Shown: positions 45,091 to 53,947 of the stretch, in pieces
Layout: the number at the start of each line of letters is the position of its first letter
How positions within the stretch are numbered: the stretch's first letter is position 1
NCBI RefSeq assembly: GCF_033096445.1
Contig: NZ_AP028155.1
Coordinates: 3,291,880 to 3,355,879 of the forward strand
Length of the DNA: 64,000 bases
Direction of reading: 5' to 3'
From: Butyricimonas faecihominis
GTDB taxonomy: Bacteria; Bacteroidota; Bacteroidia; Bacteroidales; Marinifilaceae
Position numbers and translations under genes: made by a program
Notes under the pieces: generated by a model
What the model was told of the DNA's origin: nothing
What the model saw: the letters and a program-made list of their open reading frames with translations, nothing else
The model's database searches: none

Positions 45091-45890
45091 ACCGCTAATC
45101 CCGTGTGTAATACAGTTTCAGATTCCGAATCTCGTACCTCTGTCAAAGCCTTTTCTTCGATATACACGTTCCAGTTTCCATCGTAATCCTCGGTCAAGGC
45201 AGAGAGAGATTCCATCCAGTCTCCCGAATTCAAGTAAAGCACGTTCCCGATCATCTTCTTCTCCGGATAGTGGATATGCCCGCAAATCACCCCTTGACAA
45301 CCTTTCTTCCCGGCAATATCCACGATGTGTTTTTCGAAATCACTGATATATGAAACCGAAGCTTTCACTTTCAACTTGATTTCCCGGGCAATCGAATAAT
45401 AGGGCAAACCTTTCTTCAATCGACGGCGATTGTAAATCTTGTTCGCCCACAACAAGAAAGAATATCCCACATCCCCGACTTTCGCCAACCAACTCATGGA
45501 AGAAGTCACTTTATCAAACACGTCCCCATGTAGCACGTAATAACGTTTATCCCCACTCGTGTAGATGTAATCCTTCACCACGGAAATATTCGAGAAGGTC
45601 AAGGGGATCACTCGATCCAAGAAATCATCATGATTTCCCCGCACGTAAATAATCTTCGTGTCATGAGAGATGTCCAGTAACACCTTGATAAAATTCGTGT
45701 GGCGCCGCCGCCATTTACTGTTTTTCCCTCGCATAAGCGACCACCCGTCGATAATATCACCACATAAGACAAGGGTATCGCAAGAGTGTTGTTTTAAAAA
45801 ACGGGTAACCTCTTTCGTCTTCGACCATTTAGAACCGAGGTGAATGTCCGAAAGAACGATTGTTTTGTAATGTTGCTGTTTCTTAGGCAT
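45087..45890 (-). CDS. UDP-2,3-diacylglucosamine pyrophosphatase-like metallophosphoesterase
   Basis: A calcineurin-like phosphoesterase of 267 residues with all metal motifs: VLSDIHLGSK, LCGDIIDGW, RGNHDDF, LHGDVFD, and GHIHYPEKK. The size and sequence fit the LpxH-like group that cleaves UDP-2,3-diacylglucosamine in lipid A synthesis, though paralogues with other substrates are common. It is the first gene of a two-gene unit with the overlapping glycosyltransferase, which argues for an envelope role distinct from or additional to core lipid A synthesis. Confidence 0.78.
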   Translation of the reverse strand: MPKKQQHYKTIVLSDIHLGSKWSKTKEVTRFLKQHSCDTLVLCGDIIDGWSLMRGKNSKWRRRHTNFIKVLLDISHDTKIIYVRGNHDDFLDRVIPLTFSNISVVKDYIYTSGDKRYYVLHGDVFDKVTSSMSWLAKVGDVGYSFLLWANKIYNRRRLKKGLPYYSIAREIKLKVKASVSYISDFEKHIVDIAGKKGCQGVICGHIHYPEKKMIGNVLYLNSGDWMESLSALTEDYDGNWNVYIEEKALTEVRDSESETVLHTGLAV

Positions 45891-46034
45891 ATATTCATTC
45901 CTAAATTACTTATACAAAGGAAGAATTGTATTGTTAAGAAACGATTACCAAAATATGAAATAAATGTTTCGACATTTCCCGTATAAATATTTAAAAGAGT
46001 TTTATAACTTGCTACTCGATTAAATAAAAAAAGT

Positions 46035-47198
46035 ATGTACAATTTTGATCAGATAATAGACCGTCGGAACACCAGTTGCGTGAAGTACGACAATCTTGTA
46101 AATGTGTTTGGTAGCACGGATATTCTGCCCATGTGGGTAGCAGATATGGATTTTCAGGTTGCCCCCGAAATTCTCGATGCCGCTCGTGAATGTTGTGAAA
46201 AAGGAGTTTTCGGGTACACGTTCCGAAGTGATAAAGCCAAACAAGCATTCGCTGACTGGGTGGCACGTCGCCACGGTTGGCAAGTAGATACCCGCTGGCT
46301 GTTAAGTAGTCCCGGTATCGTCACGGCCCTAGCATTAGGGGTTCGAGTTTACACGGAAGAACATGATAAGGTCATGATTTTTACTCCTGTCTATCCTCCA
46401 TTCTATGCCGTGGTGAAAGATAACAACCGGGAACTCGTATGCAGTACCTTGAATGTAGAAAACGGACATTACCAGATTAACTGGGAAGATGTTGAAAAGA
46501 AACTGAAAAACGGAGTAAAATTACTGATAATAAGCAATTCTCACAACCCAGTGGGAAGAGTATGGACCAAGGAAGAACTTACTCGAATCGGAGCGTTATG
46601 CCTGCAATACGGGGTCACAATCCTCTCTGACGAAATCCATTCCGACCTTGCCCTCTTCGGACACAAGCACGTGGTAATGGCCTCCCTGTCACCGGAGATT
46701 GCCGCGATCACCGTGACCATGATGGCTCCGAGTAAAACATTCAATATCGCCGGGATGATGAATTCCGTTGTCGTGATCTCGAACCCGGAATTACGTCGCC
46801 CCTTCGAGAAAGAACTTTTATGTCTGCACTTGGATTTGGGTAATATCTTCGGACACGTCACTCTAGAGGCTGCCTACAAGCACGGGGACGCCTGGTTGGA
46901 CGAAATGGTTCGTTACCTCGAAAAGAACATCCTGTTTACCGATCAATTTCTCCGGGAAGAGTTACCCTCAATAAAAATGATACTCCCGGAAGGCTCTTTT
47001 TTACTCTGGCTTGATTTCCGGGCGACAGGGTTATCCCACGAGAAAATTCAGGAAAAACTACTCCACGAGGCGAAACTCGGCTTAAATAGCGGCACGGATT
47101 TCGGCCCCGAGGGAGAAGGCTTTTTCCGCATGAACATCGGTTGCCCGCTCGAAACGGTAAAAGAAGGACTGGAACGCTTGAAAAAAGCATTCAAGTAA
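46035..47198 (+). CDS. patB: MalY/PatB-family PLP-dependent C-S lyase
   Basis: A 387-residue fold-type I PLP enzyme related to MalY and PatB, which cleave cystathionine or cysteine conjugates (cystathionine beta-lyase activity) to a thiol, pyruvate and ammonia. The start ILPMWVADMDFQVAPEI, the motif NSHNPVGRVWT, and the PLP lysine in APSKTFNIAGM are all present. It is a single gene. The 469 bases downstream (47199-47667) hold two large inverted repeats and the FrdX control region but no gene. Confidence 0.9.
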   Translation: MYNFDQIIDRRNTSCVKYDNLVNVFGSTDILPMWVADMDFQVAPEILDAARECCEKGVFGYTFRSDKAKQAFADWVARRHGWQVDTRWLLSSPGIVTALALGVRVYTEEHDKVMIFTPVYPPFYAVVKDNNRELVCSTLNVENGHYQINWEDVEKKLKNGVKLLIISNSHNPVGRVWTKEELTRIGALCLQYGVTILSDEIHSDLALFGHKHVVMASLSPEIAAITVTMMAPSKTFNIAGMMNSVVVISNPELRRPFEKELLCLHLDLGNIFGHVTLEAAYKHGDAWLDEMVRYLEKNILFTDQFLREELPSIKMILPEGSFLLWLDFRATGLSHEKIQEKLLHEAKLGLNSGTDFGPEGEGFFRMNIGCPLETVKEGLERLKKAFK

Positions 47199-47226
47199 AT
47201 TTCCAAAATTGAAGGTTAACACTTCC

Positions 47227-47285
47227 CCAGTATCTCCTCGTACGAAAGGAAAAAGTTCCTAGTTTCTTGTACAAGGAGATACTGG
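47227..47285. repeat. Long inverted repeat downstream of patB
   Basis: CCAGTATCTCCTCGTAC (47227-47243) pairs with GTACAAGGAGATACTGG (47269-47285) with one wobble/mismatch, and the loop itself has further GAAAGGAA/TTCC pairing. The resulting 59-base hairpin has no T-run after it, so it is not a classic terminator; it could stabilise the mRNA end or be a small RNA. Confidence 0.5.
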
Positions 47286-47340
47286 AGAATACCATAAATA
47301 CCCGCAGGAAATTCGAAGAAGATTCGATGAACTTAGGGAT

Positions 47341-47405
47341 CAAAGACGTTTCACTTTCGAATCAAAGACGTTTCAAAGACGTTCAGTGAGTGTCTTTGAT
47401 TCGAA
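47341..47405. repeat. Phased CAAAGACGTT repeats within an inverted repeat
   Basis: CAAAGACGTT occurs three times, at 47341, 47363 and 47374, i.e. spaced 22 and 11 bases, about two and one helical turns. Overlapping them is a 14-bp perfect inverted repeat TTCGAATCAAAGAC (47356-47369) / GTCTTTGATTCGAA (47392-47405). This looks like a protein-binding array or mobile-element remnant. Confidence 0.5.
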
Positions 47406-47598
47406 TTTGTTCCGATATTAAACAAACTCTATTCTCATTCCTCCACGAATACCTCCCAGAAGCTCTACGAATGATGTCTAAAGAGAGTGTATATCATACT
47501 AAAAAGAAAAAAACGATATTAATTAGAACTTATACATTCTCTCTATTTTTTACAATTTAAAATTCATAAACAATTATTCTTGTTTTTTGAGCTCCATC

Positions 47599-47614
47599 TG
47601 TAATATTCATTACA
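47599..47614 (+). promoter_or_regulatory. Crp/Fnr-type operator, candidate HcpR site
   Basis: TGTAATATTCATTACA is a perfect TGTAAT-N4-ATTACA palindrome, the shape of Crp/Fnr-family sites. Its centre is 29.5 bases ahead of the -7 element at 47636, so about -43 relative to the likely start site, the class II activator position. HcpR, a Crp/Fnr-family regulator of nitrosative-stress genes including frdX in several anaerobes, is the best guess. Confidence 0.55.
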
Positions 47615-47635
47615 AAATTCCCCTATTTTCACGTG

Positions 47636-47643
47636 TATCTTTG
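47636..47643 (+). promoter_or_regulatory. -7 promoter element of the FrdX-like gene
   Basis: TATCTTTG matches TAnnTTTG, 24 bases before the ATG at 47668. Confidence 0.65.
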
Positions 47644-47667
47644 CCCTAGAACCAAAAACGACTGATT

Positions 47668-48504
47668 ATGAAACGGACAATTATAAAAATAGACGAGGAA
47701 AAATGTAACGGCTGCGGGCTATGCGTGAAAGGTTGCCACGAAGGGGCTTTACAATTAATCGACGGGAAAGCCGTCATGATAAGTGATTTGTACTGCGACG
47801 GACTGGGTGCTTGTATCGGAGAATGTCCCGTCGGTGCCATCGAATTAGAAGAGCGGGAAGCGGAACCATATAGTGAAGAAGCTGTTATGGAGCGTATAGT
47901 GTCCAAAGGAGAACACGTGATTCTAGCTCATTTACGTCACCTGAAAGAACACGGTGAAAAAGAGCTGGTAAAACAGGGACTGGACTATCTGAAACGCCAT
48001 AACATCCCCATAAACCTGCAAGAATTACACCCCACACCGAAACTGGGATGTGGATGTCCCGGTTCCATGGCAAGAGAATTAAAACCTGTCATGAAACCCG
48101 CTGTAACCCCATGTTCCGGTGGCTCCGAACTCCGACAATGGCCTGTGCAGTTACACCTATTAAACCCGCAAGCCGGGTATTTCCAAAGGGCAAACGTGCT
48201 ACTGGCCTCCGACTGTTCAGCCTTTGCCTCCGGGAATTTTCATGAACGCTTCCTGAAAGGTAAGATTTTGGCAATTGCCTGCCCTAAACTGGATCATAAT
48301 ACCGATTCTTACGTGGACAAACTTCGTAGCATGATTGACGATGCCCGGATCGACACGCTCACGGTTCTCATCATGGAAGTTCCTTGTTGCGGTGGCCTCC
48401 TGCAAATGGCTTTAAAAGTGAGAGAAATGGCCTCCCGTAACATCCCGATCAAAAAGATCGTACTTTCCGTGGAAGGGAAAGTGAAAAGCGAAGAGTGGGT
48501 ATAA
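47668..48504 (+). CDS. FrdX-like 4Fe-4S ferredoxin protein
   Basis: A 278-residue protein with an N-terminal two-cluster ferredoxin: CNGCGLCVKGCHEGAL and CDGLGACIGECPVGAI, each with the spaced cysteines (the second lacks one position of the usual CxxCxxC as LGAC). A C-terminal domain of about 190 residues has GCGCPGSMAREL, ACPKLDHN and EVPCCGGLLQMAL, further cysteines that may bind a cluster. The layout matches FrdX, the ferredoxin-like protein often regulated together with hybrid cluster protein. hcp itself is not in this window. Confidence 0.75.
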   Translation: MKRTIIKIDEEKCNGCGLCVKGCHEGALQLIDGKAVMISDLYCDGLGACIGECPVGAIELEEREAEPYSEEAVMERIVSKGEHVILAHLRHLKEHGEKELVKQGLDYLKRHNIPINLQELHPTPKLGCGCPGSMARELKPVMKPAVTPCSGGSELRQWPVQLHLLNPQAGYFQRANVLLASDCSAFASGNFHERFLKGKILAIACPKLDHNTDSYVDKLRSMIDDARIDTLTVLIMEVPCCGGLLQMALKVREMASRNIPIKKIVLSVEGKVKSEEWV

Positions 48505-48575
48505 AATAGGTTTATAAACCCTATTATCATGCTGTAAAACATCAAAATACGTGGCGAATGATATTCCTTTATTAT

Positions 48576-48583
48576 TAGCTTTG
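48576..48583 (+). promoter_or_regulatory. -7 promoter element of the TRIC channel gene
   Basis: TAGCTTTG matches TAnnTTTG, 23 bases before the ATG at 48607. Confidence 0.55.
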
Positions 48584-48606
48584 CAGGCTCAAAAAATAAC
48601 AGGAAT

Positions 48607-49224
48607 ATGAATATTGATTTTACTACAATCATTGATTACATCGGTACATTCGCGTTCGCTATCAGTGGAATACGTTTGGCATCAGCCAAGCGATTCGACT
48701 GGTTCGGGGCATACGTGGTTGGAGCCGCAACAGCCATCGGGGGCGGAACGACACGAGATTTGATGCTGGGGTTAACTCCTTTTTGGATGCACCAACCCTC
48801 CTATCTAATTGTTACAGGACTGGCCTTGTTATTCGTGATTATATTCGGGAAATATGTCATCCGATTGAATAACACGTTTTTCATCTTTGACGCCATTGGA
48901 TTGGGACTATTTACCGTGGTTGGCATCGAGAAGAGTTTGGTTGCAGGATTCCCAATGTGGGTTGCCATTATCATGGGTATGACAACCGGAGCTGTCGGGG
49001 GAGTCATCCGGGATATATTTATCAACGAAGTTCCCCTTATCTTCCGTAAGGACATATACGCTATTGCCTGTATTCTAGGCGGATTAATTTACTTCGCCTG
49101 TGACTTCTTTGCCGTGGGACACATCACTACCCAGATCATCACGGCCGGAAGTGTCATTTTAACCCGGGTCGTTGCCGTGAAATACCACATCAGTCTTCCG
49201 GTATTGAAAGGAAGTGACGAATAG
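48607..49224 (+). CDS. TRIC family cation channel (YicG/UPF0126)
   Basis: A 205-residue inner-membrane protein with seven hydrophobic segments in two inverted repeats, each marked by a GGGxxRD-type motif: ATAIGGGTTRDLMLG near residue 39 and TTGAVGGVIRDIFIN near residue 124. Bacterial TRIC proteins conduct monovalent cations in vitro; physiological role open. The stop is only three bases from the end of the convergent MFS gene. Confidence 0.88.
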   Translation: MNIDFTTIIDYIGTFAFAISGIRLASAKRFDWFGAYVVGAATAIGGGTTRDLMLGLTPFWMHQPSYLIVTGLALLFVIIFGKYVIRLNNTFFIFDAIGLGLFTVVGIEKSLVAGFPMWVAIIMGMTTGAVGGVIRDIFINEVPLIFRKDIYAIACILGGLIYFACDFFAVGHITTQIITAGSVILTRVVAVKYHISLPVLKGSDE

Positions 49225-49227
49225 GGA

Positions 49228-50592
49228 TCAGAACCGTTGTTCCTCCGTGGAATCAATCCCAATGGCAATCTCCTTGATAATCCCCTTTTCAATATAAACG
49301 GGACGGGCATATCTACGCACCAAGGGGCGATAATATTCGAAAACCAAAGCGGCAACAAAACAACAAATCCCGGATAGTAGGATAATCATTTGCAAACCGA
49401 TCCATTTTTCAATTGCCCCCAGCACCATACTGCCCACGGGAGCCATACCCGTGAAAGACATTGCCATATATCCCATCACCCGGCCTCGTTTATCCTCGCT
49501 GGAAAGGGTCTGTAACAGCGTGTTGATAGAAGCCACGGCTGCAATAATCGTGAAGCCCACCGGCAAGCATAGCACGGCAGCCACCCAAGGAATCGTAACA
49601 AACGACATCACCGACAAACCGATCCCCAGCAATGCCCCGGAAAGCATCACCACTTTTCCCAGTCCCAGCACGCTCTTCCGGGCTGCCAGATACAAGGCCG
49701 CAATGAAGGAACCGACACCGATACATGAAAGTAGTAGCCCCAGCATCTCGCTCTCCCCGTGCAGGATCGTTTTCACGTAAGCCGGGATAAACGTCATCAA
49801 GGGTAACCCGAAGAAACTGATCGCGCTCATCAAAAGCAATAGCGTACGGATCGGTATATTACCCGCCACGTACCGGAAACCATCCCGCATATCTTCCCAC
49901 ACCTTTTGCTTCGCGGTTCTCTCCCGCTTGGGCGCTACCCGCATCATCAACAAGGCAATAATCACGGCAATATAGCTGATACCATTCAACAGGAAACAAA
50001 TGCCCTCTCCCAACAAACCGATCAACACTCCACCCACCGCAGGCCCGATCAAACGAGAACCATTAATCACGGCAGAATTCAGCGCAATAGCGTTACTCAA
50101 CTTATCCTTCGGGACCAAACTCGGATAAAATGACTGTCGAGTGGGATTATCCAAAGCATTAATCAAACCGATCAATAAACTCAGAATCATGATATGCCAC
50201 ACCTGTATCAACCCGGTCAACGTGAGCAAAGCCATCAACAACGCCTGTATCATAGACAGCGATTGCGTCAGCACCAGCAACTTACGTCGATCAAACCGGT
50301 CAACAAAAACACTCATGTAAGGGGTAGCCACGAGAATCGGGATTTGCGCCATAAAAGTAACCGTCGCCAGTAAAAGCACCGATCCGGTCAACCGGAACAC
50401 CAGCCAACTCATGGCAATCTGTTGCATCCACGTCCCGATCAGCGAGATACATTGTCCCCCGAAATAAAGACGGAAATTATAACTTTTCAAGGAAACGAAT
50501 ACCTGTGTGAAGGCCCCTAAATTATTCGGCAATAACTCCCGAAGTCCTCGCCAACCACCCAAAAACTTATACCCGCTCCTATCTTTATTCAT
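49228..50592 (-). CDS. MFS exporter of the EntS-like (MFS_3) group
   Basis: Twelve-helix transporter of 454 residues from the preferred start. The N-terminal helix pair with YFGGQCISLIGTWMQQIAMS and the A-motif FVDRFDRRKLLVL fit the MFS_3 group that includes enterobactin exporter EntS; ALDNPTRQSFYPSLV and NGSRLIGPAVGGVLIG are also group markers. The ATG at 50592 (MNKDRSGYKF) is chosen over 50658, which would add a basic, non-conserved lead. Substrate unknown. It diverges from menF. Confidence 0.82.
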   Translation of the reverse strand: MNKDRSGYKFLGGWRGLRELLPNNLGAFTQVFVSLKSYNFRLYFGGQCISLIGTWMQQIAMSWLVFRLTGSVLLLATVTFMAQIPILVATPYMSVFVDRFDRRKLLVLTQSLSMIQALLMALLTLTGLIQVWHIMILSLLIGLINALDNPTRQSFYPSLVPKDKLSNAIALNSAVINGSRLIGPAVGGVLIGLLGEGICFLLNGISYIAVIIALLMMRVAPKRERTAKQKVWEDMRDGFRYVAGNIPIRTLLLLMSAISFFGLPLMTFIPAYVKTILHGESEMLGLLLSCIGVGSFIAALYLAARKSVLGLGKVVMLSGALLGIGLSVMSFVTIPWVAAVLCLPVGFTIIAAVASINTLLQTLSSEDKRGRVMGYMAMSFTGMAPVGSMVLGAIEKWIGLQMIILLSGICCFVAALVFEYYRPLVRRYARPVYIEKGIIKEIAIGIDSTEEQRF

Positions 50593-50706
50593 TTCATTCA
50601 AACAAAATAACTTTATTAACTTGCAACCTGCAACGTGGCGCAGCCACACTCCCCACAAAAATACTTACATTTTGCATCAATTGAATCACCAGCGAATAAT
50701 TTTGCC

Positions 50707-50714
50707 TATTTTTG
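50707..50714 (+). promoter_or_regulatory. -7 promoter element of menF-menD
   Basis: TATTTTTG matches TAnnTTTG, 21 bases before the preferred menF start at 50735. Confidence 0.55.
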
Positions 50715-50734
50715 CGGTAAGAATAGGATATGCC

Positions 50735-51877
50735 ATGATAGAACAAACAGAAAACAGACTCTCGGTTGCAGAAGCGCAGAACATCTGCCTGCGAAATAAC
50801 ATCCCGTTTTACACGTACCGTTTACCCGGTTCGCGTGAAGTTGTTTTCGGGGCTCAACTCTCCAACGATACCCGGATATTCAAGGGGTTCGAAAAACATC
50901 GGGGAGAAAAAGGGTTTGTTATTACCCCCTTCAATCACTCCTCTTGGAGTTTCCCCTTCTTCATCAAGGCCGATCTTTCATTCACGGACTACCTGACTGA
51001 CGGCGAAGCGATTCGAAATTTACAAAACACGGTTTTCAATACCCCGGAACGTATTTTCACCAAGCAAGACTGCGAGCATTTCGAGTACTTGGATGAACTA
51101 CGCACGATGATCGACACGCTGAAACGGGAAGGGATGAAAAAAGCCGTTCTATCAAGAACCATCACGATACCCTGCGATTCACTCCGACTATCGCCAGCGA
51201 TCTTCGAACAGATGAAACAATACCACCACGCCTTCCTGTTCTTTGCCGCCATTCCGGGTAAATGCGCTTGGATGGGTGCCTCACCGGAGACTTTCCTCAA
51301 ATACGACAGAAACGGATTCTTCACCATGTCACTGGCAGGAACTCAACCCGTGGCAACAGCAAAAAATCCACCTGAATGGGGAGACAAGGACATCGAGGAA
51401 CAGCAAATCGTGACCGACTACATCCAAGACACGCTAAGACATTTCTTTACCCGCCATCTCGAAATCGAGGGACCTATCACGTTACAAGCCGGGAATGTCT
51501 TTCACCTCTGTACCTTTTTCAGAAGTGACGAACAACTCCCTGCCGACCAGATTGACGAACTGGTAGGACAACTTCACCCGACTCCGGCCGTCTGCGGCCT
51601 ACCCAAAAAGAGAGCCATGCAAATCATCACGGAGATCGAGAAACGGGATCGGGGATATTATGCAGGATTCCTAGGACCATTGCAAGCCTCCGGGGCATTT
51701 GACTTGTTTGTCAACCTGCGTACCATGGAAGTATTCGATGACGCCCTGCGGTTGTATGTCGGAGGCGGCATTACCCCTCTTTCCGACCCGGAAACCGAGT
51801 GGCAGGAAACTTGTCAGAAAGCCGATACTTTACTAAACCTCATACGTCAAATGAATTATGGAAAAATCACATTCTGA
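50735..51877 (+). CDS. menF: Isochorismate synthase
   Basis: Isomerises chorismate to isochorismate, the first step of o-succinylbenzoate-route menaquinone synthesis. The chorismate-binding fold includes MKKAVLSRTI, GASPETFLKY, MSLAGTQPV and HPTPAVCGLPKKRAM, and ends with LYVGGGITPLSDPETEWQE. The ATG at 50735 gives 380 residues; the frame is open further upstream but that part overlaps the promoter. menD follows with a 20-base overlap, so the two are coupled. The family also includes siderophore-type isochorismate synthases, but the context settles it. Confidence 0.93.
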   Translation: MIEQTENRLSVAEAQNICLRNNIPFYTYRLPGSREVVFGAQLSNDTRIFKGFEKHRGEKGFVITPFNHSSWSFPFFIKADLSFTDYLTDGEAIRNLQNTVFNTPERIFTKQDCEHFEYLDELRTMIDTLKREGMKKAVLSRTITIPCDSLRLSPAIFEQMKQYHHAFLFFAAIPGKCAWMGASPETFLKYDRNGFFTMSLAGTQPVATAKNPPEWGDKDIEEQQIVTDYIQDTLRHFFTRHLEIEGPITLQAGNVFHLCTFFRSDEQLPADQIDELVGQLHPTPAVCGLPKKRAMQIITEIEKRDRGYYAGFLGPLQASGAFDLFVNLRTMEVFDDALRLYVGGGITPLSDPETEWQETCQKADTLLNLIRQMNYGKITF

Positions 51878-53558
51878 TATTGAAAACGTTCGAATTCTTA
51901 TCAGTCTACTCGTTCAAAAAGGGATCAAGGAAGTCGTTCTGTCACCCGGTTCCCGGAATGCACCTTTACTCGTGTCTGTTGCCCGGGAAAAAAGGTTGAA
52001 ACATCATGTCATCGTGGATGAACGTTCGGCCGCCTTCTTCGCTCTGGGAATAGCACAACAAACCGGACAAACCGTTGCCCTCATCTGCACGTCGGGAACC
52101 GCCTTATTGAATTACTCCCCTGCCGTGGCGGAAGCCTATTACCAGGGTATTCCCCTTCTCGTGATCTCGGCAGACCGTCCCTCCGAATGGATAGATCAAG
52201 ACGATAGCCAAACGATACAACAGCAAGGGGCATTATGTAACTTTGTGAAAAAGAGCTTTCAGCTCCCGACAGCCATCACGTGCAACGAGGATCGCTGGCA
52301 TACCAATCGTCTGGTAAACGAGGCTATCAATCTATCCCAACACGGCCGGAAAGGCCCCGTGCATATCAATGTTCCCTTGAGAGAACCCCTGTACGGCTTT
52401 CAACATGAATCCATAACTTCAGAACGGGTGATCAAGACTCTGAAAGAAACCCCTTCCTTAACCGCAGAAATCTCTCAAAACCTGCGGGAGGAATTTTTCC
52501 TTTGTCCCAAGGTCATGATCATCGCCGGATTCCATGAACCCGACCCGGTTTTACAACAACATATCAAGTTACTGGCAAGCCTTCCCAACGTGGTGGTTTT
52601 AACGGAAAGCGTAACAAATCTATCCATTCCCCTCGTGATCTCCACGATAGACAGGGTAATCTCCACGATACAACCGGAAGAGGTAGAGACTTACGCCCCT
52701 GAACTACTCATCACGTTCGGGGGAGCGATCGTTTCCCGCATGATAAAGGCTTTCATCCGAGAACATACCCCACATTCTCATTGGCATATTGATGAACGGT
52801 CGACACCGCCTGACACGTACAAGTCCATGACCCTCCACGTCCCCATGGACACCCGAACGTTCTTTGATCAACTCCAACCCGCGGAAATAAAAGCCAACAG
52901 TTTGCCGTCCAGTTATGCCCACCAATGGCATCAACGGGAAGAAAAAGCAACACAAATACACGATAACTACCTGAAACGTATCCCGTGGTGTGATCTGAAA
53001 GCCTTCTCCATGCTCATTCCCGCACTTCCTGCCGGGAGCCGTTTACAACTAGGCAACAGCACCCCGATACGTTACGCCCAACTCTTCCGGTACACGCAGG
53101 TGGACCGTACCGATGCCAACCGGGGAACAAGTGGTATTGATGGTTGTACCTCGACAGCCATGGGTGCCGCCTCAACATTCGACGGGATCACCACGCTGAT
53201 CGTGGGAGACAACAGTTTCCTTTACGACTCCAATGCTTTATGGATCAAAAACTGTCCCCCGTCATTACGAATCATCGTTATCCAAAACGGGGGAGGAGGC
53301 ATATTCCGCTTTTTGGCAGGTCCTTCCGGTCTGGAAGAAGTTGAAGAATTCTTTGAAACCCCTCACGACGTGGATATAGAACGGCTTGCCGAAATTCATC
53401 GTTTCAAGGTGTACCGAGCAACAGATGCACCCTCGTTAGAATCAGCACTATCCGAATTCTACCAACCGGGACAACAACCGGCCATTCTCGTTGTTCACAC
53501 ACCCGGAAAAATAAACGGAGAAATATTAAAAAGATATTTTCAAGCGTTGAGGGATTAA
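51858..53558 (+). CDS. menD: SEPHCHC synthase MenD
   Basis: Thiamine diphosphate enzyme that adds 2-oxoglutarate-derived succinic semialdehyde to isochorismate. N-terminal domain LSPGSRNAPLLV and DERSAAFFALGIAQ (with the catalytic Glu region), and C-terminal ThDP-binding region RGTSGIDGCTSTAMG, VGDNSFLYDSNAL and VIQNGGGGIFRFL are all visible. 566 residues is normal. It overlaps menF. The next men gene, menB, is 2.7 kb downstream beyond a MITE-like copy and three unrelated genes. Confidence 0.95.
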   Translation: MEKSHSDIENVRILISLLVQKGIKEVVLSPGSRNAPLLVSVAREKRLKHHVIVDERSAAFFALGIAQQTGQTVALICTSGTALLNYSPAVAEAYYQGIPLLVISADRPSEWIDQDDSQTIQQQGALCNFVKKSFQLPTAITCNEDRWHTNRLVNEAINLSQHGRKGPVHINVPLREPLYGFQHESITSERVIKTLKETPSLTAEISQNLREEFFLCPKVMIIAGFHEPDPVLQQHIKLLASLPNVVVLTESVTNLSIPLVISTIDRVISTIQPEEVETYAPELLITFGGAIVSRMIKAFIREHTPHSHWHIDERSTPPDTYKSMTLHVPMDTRTFFDQLQPAEIKANSLPSSYAHQWHQREEKATQIHDNYLKRIPWCDLKAFSMLIPALPAGSRLQLGNSTPIRYAQLFRYTQVDRTDANRGTSGIDGCTSTAMGAASTFDGITTLIVGDNSFLYDSNALWIKNCPPSLRIIVIQNGGGGIFRFLAGPSGLEEVEEFFETPHDVDIERLAEIHRFKVYRATDAPSLESALSEFYQPGQQPAILVVHTPGKINGEILKRYFQALRD

Positions 53559-53570
53559 CTAAGGGAAACT

Positions 53571-53850
53571 AGAATTTCTCAGAAGAGCTATTTTTAACTC
53601 TCTCTATAAACAGAAGAGGGGTTGGTGATTCATTCCGAAGACAGAGAGTATTTCAACTCTACCTCTGCAAGAGAAAGATAAAGATTAAAAGATAAAAACT
53701 AAAAGTTGAAAGTAGAAAATCTAGAAGCGTCGGCTTTGTGTGGCGGAAATCTAAAATCTAAAATCTAAAATCATTAAATCTAAAATTAGTAAGGGGAGTA
53801 CCCCGAAGGGGGGAGGGAATTTGAAAAATAACTTTTTGGACAGCCCCGCC
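53571..53850. repeat. MITE-like element, copy 3, disrupted by simple repeats
   Basis: The right end (AGTACCCCGAAGGGGGGAGG to about 53850) and the left core (CTCTATAAACAGAAGAGG, GAGTATTTCAACTCTACCTC) match copies 1 and 2, but the second hairpin is split by about 110 bases of AAATCTA-rich repeats. The element is decayed. It lies in the 389-base gap between menD and the GYF/WG gene, where there is no other gene. Confidence 0.6.
53749..53788. repeat. AAATCTA tandem repeat
   Basis: Four to five copies of AAATCTA-type units inside the disrupted MITE-like copy 3, probably arising from slippage after the element decayed. Confidence 0.55.
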
Positions 53851-53905
53851 CAAAGCCCCATCTCATTTTTTCTTCCCCCAACAGCACACTTATCCATTTA
53901 TTTAC

Positions 53906-53913
53906 TACTTTTG
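53906..53913 (+). promoter_or_regulatory. -7 promoter element of the GYF/WG gene
   Basis: TACTTTTG matches TAnnTTTG, 34 bases before the ATG at 53948, just downstream of the MITE-like copy. Confidence 0.5.
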
Positions 53914-53947
53914 GGATAGCGTTTGTTTATTCTTTTTATCTTAATTT

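Noticed and set aside
49225-49227. A shared terminator between the convergent TRIC and MFS genes
   Set aside because: Only three bases separate the two stop codons and no hairpin with a T-run was found there.
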